A stretch of 18,552 nt of DNA, taken from positions 1 through 18,552 of the forward strand of contig JBCCRH010000064.1 in the NCBI GenBank assembly GCA_039208045.1. Direction: 5' to 3'. The position numbers and the translations under genes were made by a program. Each line of letters starts with the position of its first letter. The first letter of the stretch is position 1. Below, in pieces: positions 14,028-18,552 of this stretch. The DNA comes from JBCCRH01 sp039208045 (GTDB lineage Bacteria; Bacteroidota; Bacteroidia; Chitinophagales; Saprospiraceae). The notes below the pieces were generated by a model. It was not told where the DNA came from. It did not search any database and saw nothing but the letters and a program-made list of their open reading frames with translations.

Positions 14028-15722
14028 ATGAATAAAAAGCAGCTTATCGAATGCGTCCCTAATTTTAGTGAGGGGCGCGACATGGCCATCATTAAGCAAA
14101 TTACGGATGCCATTGAAAGTGTGGAAGGTGCACAATTGTTGGATGTTGATCCAGGAAAAGCTACCAATCGCACAGTCGTTACCTTTGTAGGAGAGCCTAC
14201 ACCTGTTATTCAAGCAGCGTTTTTAGCGATCAAAAAGGCAAGTGAACTCATAGATATGCGCAAGCATAAAGGGGAGCATCCACGAATGGGTGCTACTGAT
14301 GTTTGTCCACTTATCCCTATCGCTAATATTACTATGGAAGAGACGGTACGCTATGCTCACGAATTGGGAGAGATGGTGGGTAAGGCGCTCGATATTCCCT
14401 TCTACATGTATGAATCGGCAGCCACCCAGCCTGCTCGAAAGAATTTAGCAAATATCCGTGCTGGAGAGTATGAAGGCTTACCTGAAAAGGTCGTCATGCC
14501 CGAATGGAAACCCGACTATGGCCCTGCTAAATTCAATGCCAAAGCTGGAGCCACTGCTATTGGTGCCCGAGACTTCCTGATTGCTTATAATGTGAATCTC
14601 AATACCACCTCTGTGCGACGCGCTAACTCGGTGGCCTTTGACGTACGTGAAAAAGGACGGATTAAACGAGAAGGGCATCCTATTACGGGGAAAATAGTAG
14701 AAGATGAGCAAGGTCATCCAGTACGTATACCAGGCAGTTGTAAATCTGTAAAAGCCATTGGCTGGTACATTGAAGAGTATGGCTTTACTCAGATTTCGAT
14801 GAATATCACCAACATTTCAGACACCCCTTTGCATAGAGCATTCGAAGCATGCCGAGAAAGTGCACAGCAGCGCGGACTGCGAGTTACTGGTTCTGAATTG
14901 GTGGGCTTAGTACCGCTAAAAGTGATGCTCGATGCAGGGCGCTATTTTTTGCAACAGCAGCGTAGATCAGTTGGTGTTGCTGAAAGTGAGCTTATTCGAA
15001 TTGCTGTACTATCACTAGGGTTAGACCAGCTTGGGCCGTTTGATCCCAATCAGAAGATTATTGAGTATCGGATGCGGGAAGAAAGCACCACTCCGCTGCT
15101 GGATATGAGCTTGGAAGCTTTTGCTAATGAAACAGCCTCGGAAAGTATGGCGCCAGGAGGTGGCTCGATTGCCGCTTATGTTGGAGCTTTGGGGATTTCG
15201 CTAGCTACTATGGTGGCTAATCTTTCGGCGCATAAGCGCACTTGGGATGATCGCTGGGATTTCTTTTCAAAATGGGCGGAGCAGGGGCAGCAACTTAAAA
15301 AAGAGTTACTCGCATTAGTAGATGAAGACACTAATTCTTTCCACGCAATTATCGAAGCTGTTCGTTTGCCGAAAGGCACCAAAGCGGAGAAAGCTGCCAG
15401 AAAAGCCGCAATGCAAAAAGCAACCAAGTATGCGATAGGTGTCCCCTTTCGGGTAATGGAATTGTCGCTCCAATCTTTCGAAGTAATCGAAGCGATGCTA
15501 GAGCATGGCAATCCCAATTCTATTACGGATGCCGGGGTAGGGGCGCTTTGCGCACGCGCAGCAGTTTATGGTGCTTTTATGAATGTGCAAATCAATGCTA
15601 AAGATCTGGAGGATAGGAGCTATGTGCAACAAGCGCTGCATAAAGGCGAGGCGATGATAGCTGAAGCTAACCAAAAAGAGAAGGCGATCCTAGAAAGGGT
15701 AGCACAAGTTATTGGTAACTAA
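14028..15722 (+). CDS. ftcD: Bifunctional glutamate formimidoyltransferase / formimidoyl-THF cyclodeaminase
   Basis: Fused enzyme of 564 residues, similar in plan and size to the mammalian enzyme (about 540). The N-terminal transferase moves the formimino group from N-formimino-L-glutamate to tetrahydrofolate. The C-terminal cyclodeaminase releases ammonia to give 5,10-methenyl-THF, linking histidine breakdown to one-carbon metabolism in the cytoplasm. The transferase spans about residues 4-325: IECVPNFSEGRD at the start and KGEHPRMGATDVCPLIPI, whose H84 corresponds to the catalytic histidine region of the family. The cyclodeaminase spans about 355-555: ASESMAPGGGSIAAYVGALG (glycine-rich folate site, 371-390), LVDEDTNSF (430-438) and NPNSITDAGVGALCARAA. 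Both halves are complete with no frameshift. No hut genes are adjacent; it is coupled instead to the thioredoxin-like gene 7 nt upstream. The stop codon overlaps the terminator stem. Confidence 0.95.
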   Translation: MNKKQLIECVPNFSEGRDMAIIKQITDAIESVEGAQLLDVDPGKATNRTVVTFVGEPTPVIQAAFLAIKKASELIDMRKHKGEHPRMGATDVCPLIPIANITMEETVRYAHELGEMVGKALDIPFYMYESAATQPARKNLANIRAGEYEGLPEKVVMPEWKPDYGPAKFNAKAGATAIGARDFLIAYNVNLNTTSVRRANSVAFDVREKGRIKREGHPITGKIVEDEQGHPVRIPGSCKSVKAIGWYIEEYGFTQISMNITNISDTPLHRAFEACRESAQQRGLRVTGSELVGLVPLKVMLDAGRYFLQQQRRSVGVAESELIRIAVLSLGLDQLGPFDPNQKIIEYRMREESTTPLLDMSLEAFANETASESMAPGGGSIAAYVGALGISLATMVANLSAHKRTWDDRWDFFSKWAEQGQQLKKELLALVDEDTNSFHAIIEAVRLPKGTKAEKAARKAAMQKATKYAIGVPFRVMELSLQSFEVIEAMLEHGNPNSITDAGVGALCARAAVYGAFMNVQINAKDLEDRSYVQQALHKGEAMIAEANQKEKAILERVAQVIGN

Positions 15723-15758
15723 AAAATCCCCTAGGACACTCGTCCTAGAGGATTTTTT
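15721..15758. terminator. Bidirectional intrinsic terminator (ftcD / infB)
   Basis: The arms pair as A6-TCC (15721-15729) with GGA-T6 (15750-15758), and CTAGGAC (15731-15737) with GTCCTAG (15742-15748). One C-A mismatch separates the two blocks, and the loop is ACTC. The flanking A and T tracts give a U-tract on whichever strand is transcribed, so it can end both ftcD and infB. The first two bases are part of the ftcD stop codon. Confidence 0.88.
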
Positions 15759-15804
15759 ATCAAAAGCCACCTATATCTGTGATCCAGGCGATACGCTTAC
15801 TTTT

Positions 15805-18552
15805 CTAATCCAAGGTCTGCTTAATTTCCACAATTTCATACGCTTCAATTACATCACCTACTTTAATGTCATTGAAGTTTTTGATAGAAATACCACACTC
15901 CAAGCCCGACTTCACTTCGCGTACATCATCCTTAAAGCGCTTTAGCGATGAAATTTCCCCATTGACACCCTCCTTAGTTGGATACACTACGATACCATTT
16001 CGGATAAGGCGAATATGGCTGTTCCGGTTGATCTTACCATCCTGTACATAGCAACCTGCAACAGTACCGACTTTACTGATTTTGTAGACCTCACGTACAT
16101 CCACTTGCGCAATGACTTTCTCCTCTTTGGTAGGCTCCAACATACCTTCCATTGCTGCACGTATTTCTTCAATGGCTTCATAGATGATCGAGTAGGTCTT
16201 AATTTCTACCCCTTCTCGCTCAGCCAATTTGCGCGCTGCCAAAGATGGACGAACTTGGAAGCCAATAATAATGGCATCTGAAGCAGAAGCCAGCAATACA
16301 TCCGATTCGATAATCTGACCCACTGCTTTATGGATTACATTGACTTGGATAGTTTCTACGGACTGCTTGATCAAAGAATCTGATAATGCTTCTACTGAAC
16401 CATCTACGTCACCTTTGATAATCAGATTTAGCTCTTTAAAGTTACCAAGCGCCAAGCGACGTCCAATCTCATCTAAGCTAATTCGCTTAGTAGCTCTATT
16501 AGTTTGCTCTCGTGAAATTTGAGCCCGCTTAGAAGCGATCTGTCTCGCCTCTTGATCACTTTCTACTTCTTTGAAGCGCTCCCCTGCTTGTGGGGCACCT
16601 CCCAGTCCAAGCACTAGCACTGGTGCTGATGGCCCAGCTTTCTTTACACGCTTCCCACGTTCGTTGAACATCGCCTTAACTCTACCCGAGTATTCTCCTG
16701 CTACAATCGTATCTCCAATGGTCAGCGTACCCGTTTGTACCAACATCTTCGTGACATATCCACGTCCTTTGTCCAGTGATGCTTCAATAATGGTACCTGA
16801 AGACATCCGGTCAGGGTTAGCGGTTAGTTCGAGTAATTCAGCTTCTAGCAGTATCTTTTCTAGCAGTTCATCAATACCCATCCCTGTTTTAGCAGAAATG
16901 TCTTGTGACTGATACTGGCCTCCCCATTCTTCTACCAGCAAGTTCATGTTAGCAAGTTCTTGCTTGATACGCTCAGGTTGTGAATCCGGCTTATCTACCT
17001 TATTAATGGCAAATACGATCGGTACACCTGCCGCTTGGGCGTGACTGATGGCCTCCTTCGTTTGAGGCATCACATTATCATCAGCTGCAACAATAACAAT
17101 TGCAATATCGGTTACCTTAGCACCCCGAGCACGCATTGCCGTAAAGGCTTCGTGACCAGGCGTATCCAAGAAAGTAATTCTCTTTTGATCTTCACCCACT
17201 TTCACTTCATAGGCACCAATGTGCTGGGTAATACCCCCAGCTTCGCCACTTACTACATTCGCTTCGCGAATATAATCCAATAAGGAAGTCTTACCGTGGT
17301 CAACGTGTCCCATTACGGTTACAATTGGAGCTCTTGGCTTTAGATCTTCTGGATCATCAATGATTTCTTCTTCCTCTTCTACCTGATCTTCTACATTGAT
17401 GAATTCAATTTCGTGGTTGAACTCTTCGGCTACAAGTTCTATGATTTCTGCATCTAAACGCTGGTTGATAGAAACAATTACCCCCAGATTCATACAGGTC
17501 ATGATCACATCTGTAACAGCTACATCCATGAGGTTGGCCAACTCTTGTACAGAGATAAACTCCGTTACTTGGAGCTTATCGGTAGTTTGCTCCATCTCAC
17601 GCTGCTCCTGACGTTCTCTCAAGCGCTCACGGTTGTCTCGGCGAAGTTTTTGGCGTTTTTTCTTTCCTCTTCCAGAAAGGCGCGCCATTGTTGCCTTGAT
17701 CTTTTCTTCAATTTCCTTTTGAGAAACTTCTTTTGGCTCTTCCGATCTATTATTGCCTCTGATAGGGCGACGTCCCCCTCGGTTATCTCTTCCACCAGAG
17801 CGGTTTCCTTGGCCCTGGTTTGGTCTGCTGTTAGGATTGGCCGTTACCTTTTTGCGTTTACGCTTTCTCCGCTTCTTCTGGTCTTCCGTAGAGGCTCCTC
17901 CTCCTGTAGAGGATTTGGATTTATCACTAGTTGGAGCACCAGCTTTTTTCTCATTAGGCTTATTACCTGCTTGATCTTTATTACTACCAGTTCTAGACCC
18001 TGGTTGACCTTTTGCTACTGGTGCAGGCTTGTCTTTTTTCTTTTTCTTCGGGCGGCCCTTTAGCTTATCTGTATCAATCTTCCCTAAAATCTTTAGTCCT
18101 CTTAGCTCGGGAGCCTCAGCACGTACCACTTTATTAGCCTGTGGTGCAGGAGTGTCTGTTTTTTCTTCCTCGCCCTCGTTTGGAGCTGCTTGTTCCTTTG
18201 ATTCAGGTTGAGCCGGTGTGGCTTCTTTTTGGTCATTTGATACAGTAGAAGGCTGTTCTTCTTTAGGCGTAGCTTTTTTATGCTCTTCTGCTGGTTCTGT
18301 TTCTTCTTTTACAGTGGGCGGAGCTTGTGGAGTATTAGACGCTGCCACCACTTCAGGCTCCGACTTTTGCTCCGTTTTTACGGCAGGTTTTTCTTGCTTC
18401 CCTTTTAGTCGCTTGCTTAGGTCTATTTTTCCTAATACCTTAAGTTTTGGAGCAGCTTTTTCTTCAGCAGCTTTTTCAACGACAGGCTCTTTCTTTACTT
18501 CAGGTTGAGCTTGTTCTTTGGGCTTTTCAGCTGGCTCAGGTGGAGGAGCTAC
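15805..18552 (-). CDS. infB: Translation initiation factor IF-2, N-terminus cut by window edge
   Basis: GTPase that places initiator fMet-tRNA on the 30S subunit and promotes subunit joining. The frame is open to the window's right edge, giving 915 visible residues; the GTG at 18351 is an internal valine codon, not the start. The first 320 or so visible residues are a low-complexity Lys/Glu/Pro/Ala-rich linker, then Arg/Gly/Asn-rich, typical of long Bacteroidota IF-2. It contains two copies of an LKxLGKID motif. Next come an IF2 N-domain (TEFISVQELANLMDVAVTDV), then the G domain: GHVDHGKT (17310-17287), GGITQHIGAYEV, DTPGHEAF, NKVDKP and SAKTGMG. These are followed by domain II (RGYVTKMLVQTGTL), domain III (GDVDGSVEALSDSL) and the tRNA-binding C-terminal domain ending ...EIVEIKQTLD. 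In Bacteroidota rimP and nusA usually lie upstream, that is beyond this edge. Confidence 0.97.
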   Translation of the reverse strand, partial: VAPPPEPAEKPKEQAQPEVKKEPVVEKAAEEKAAPKLKVLGKIDLSKRLKGKQEKPAVKTEQKSEPEVVAASNTPQAPPTVKEETEPAEEHKKATPKEEQPSTVSNDQKEATPAQPESKEQAAPNEGEEEKTDTPAPQANKVVRAEAPELRGLKILGKIDTDKLKGRPKKKKKDKPAPVAKGQPGSRTGSNKDQAGNKPNEKKAGAPTSDKSKSSTGGGASTEDQKKRRKRKRKKVTANPNSRPNQGQGNRSGGRDNRGGRRPIRGNNRSEEPKEVSQKEIEEKIKATMARLSGRGKKKRQKLRRDNRERLRERQEQREMEQTTDKLQVTEFISVQELANLMDVAVTDVIMTCMNLGVIVSINQRLDAEIIELVAEEFNHEIEFINVEDQVEEEEEIIDDPEDLKPRAPIVTVMGHVDHGKTSLLDYIREANVVSGEAGGITQHIGAYEVKVGEDQKRITFLDTPGHEAFTAMRARGAKVTDIAIVIVAADDNVMPQTKEAISHAQAAGVPIVFAINKVDKPDSQPERIKQELANMNLLVEEWGGQYQSQDISAKTGMGIDELLEKILLEAELLELTANPDRMSSGTIIEASLDKGRGYVTKMLVQTGTLTIGDTIVAGEYSGRVKAMFNERGKRVKKAGPSAPVLVLGLGGAPQAGERFKEVESDQEARQIASKRAQISREQTNRATKRISLDEIGRRLALGNFKELNLIIKGDVDGSVEALSDSLIKQSVETIQVNVIHKAVGQIIESDVLLASASDAIIIGFQVRPSLAARKLAEREGVEIKTYSIIYEAIEEIRAAMEGMLEPTKEEKVIAQVDVREVYKISKVGTVAGCYVQDGKINRNSHIRLIRNGIVVYPTKEGVNGEISSLKRFKDDVREVKSGLECGISIKNFNDIKVGDVIEAYEIVEIKQTLD

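Noticed and set aside
17545..18063. Plus-strand open frame of 172 codons
   Set aside because: Antisense to the low-complexity linker of infB; the long frame arises from biased codon composition.
18349..18351. GTG as start codon of IF-2
   Set aside because: The frame stays open to the window edge and the upstream residues contain a second LKxLGKID motif, so this GTG is internal.

Overview
The window comes from a member of the Bacteroidota, probably a Saprospiria/Lewinella-type bacterium. The evidence is a secreted protein with a C-terminal type IX secretion sorting domain, a DUF1501/DUF1800 pair, a fused formiminotransferase-cyclodeaminase, few Shine-Dalgarno sites with A-rich start contexts, and a match to the Bacteroidota -7 promoter box (TAnnTTTG). 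The assignment below phylum level is inference. GC content is moderate and similar across the window. I see no insertion sequence, prophage, tRNA, rRNA or CRISPR array. This is mostly chromosomal housekeeping and envelope content.

Layout. (1) 1-543 (+) is the C-terminal part of a tryptophan 2,3-dioxygenase. It converges on a compact minus-strand operon (3333 to 583): a secreted M28 metallopeptidase, hypoxanthine phosphoribosyltransferase and an inositol-monophosphatase-family phosphatase, with gaps of 11 and 4 nt. (2) 3334-3746 is an AT-rich gap. It holds a plus-strand promoter-like element followed about 90 nt later by a strong intrinsic terminator, which I read as a candidate small RNA. (3) 3747-5351 (-) is a T9SS-exported repeat protein, divergent from a TPR lipoprotein (5394-6446, +). 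(4) The TPR gene converges on a PQQ-type sugar dehydrogenase lipoprotein (6640-7779, -). The junction between them is a G-rich/C-rich inverted repeat with telomere-like octamers. (5) A GH25 lysozyme (8012-8716, +) converges on a DUF1800-DUF1501 operon (11441 to 8855, -). This junction is built of heptamer tandem repeats. (6) 11609-15722 (+) holds two tandem paralogous exported thioredoxin-fold proteins with helical/TPR tails, followed 7 nt later by the bifunctional ftcD. (7) ftcD converges on infB (IF-2, -), which runs off the right edge. A perfect-looking bidirectional hairpin terminator separates them.

The genes do not form one pathway. Envelope and periplasm functions dominate the middle: peptidase, T9SS cargo, TPR lipoprotein, PQQ dehydrogenase, muramidase, DUF1501/DUF1800 and thioredoxins. 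Amino-acid catabolism (tryptophan, formiminoglutamate), purine salvage and translation initiation lie at the edges. The strongest leads outside ordinary annotation are the candidate small RNA at about 3641-3731 and the strand-oriented repeat arrays at two convergent gene junctions. At both junctions the repeats are G-rich on the sense strand of each flanking gene and begin at or near the stop codon. One includes a textbook G-quadruplex motif.
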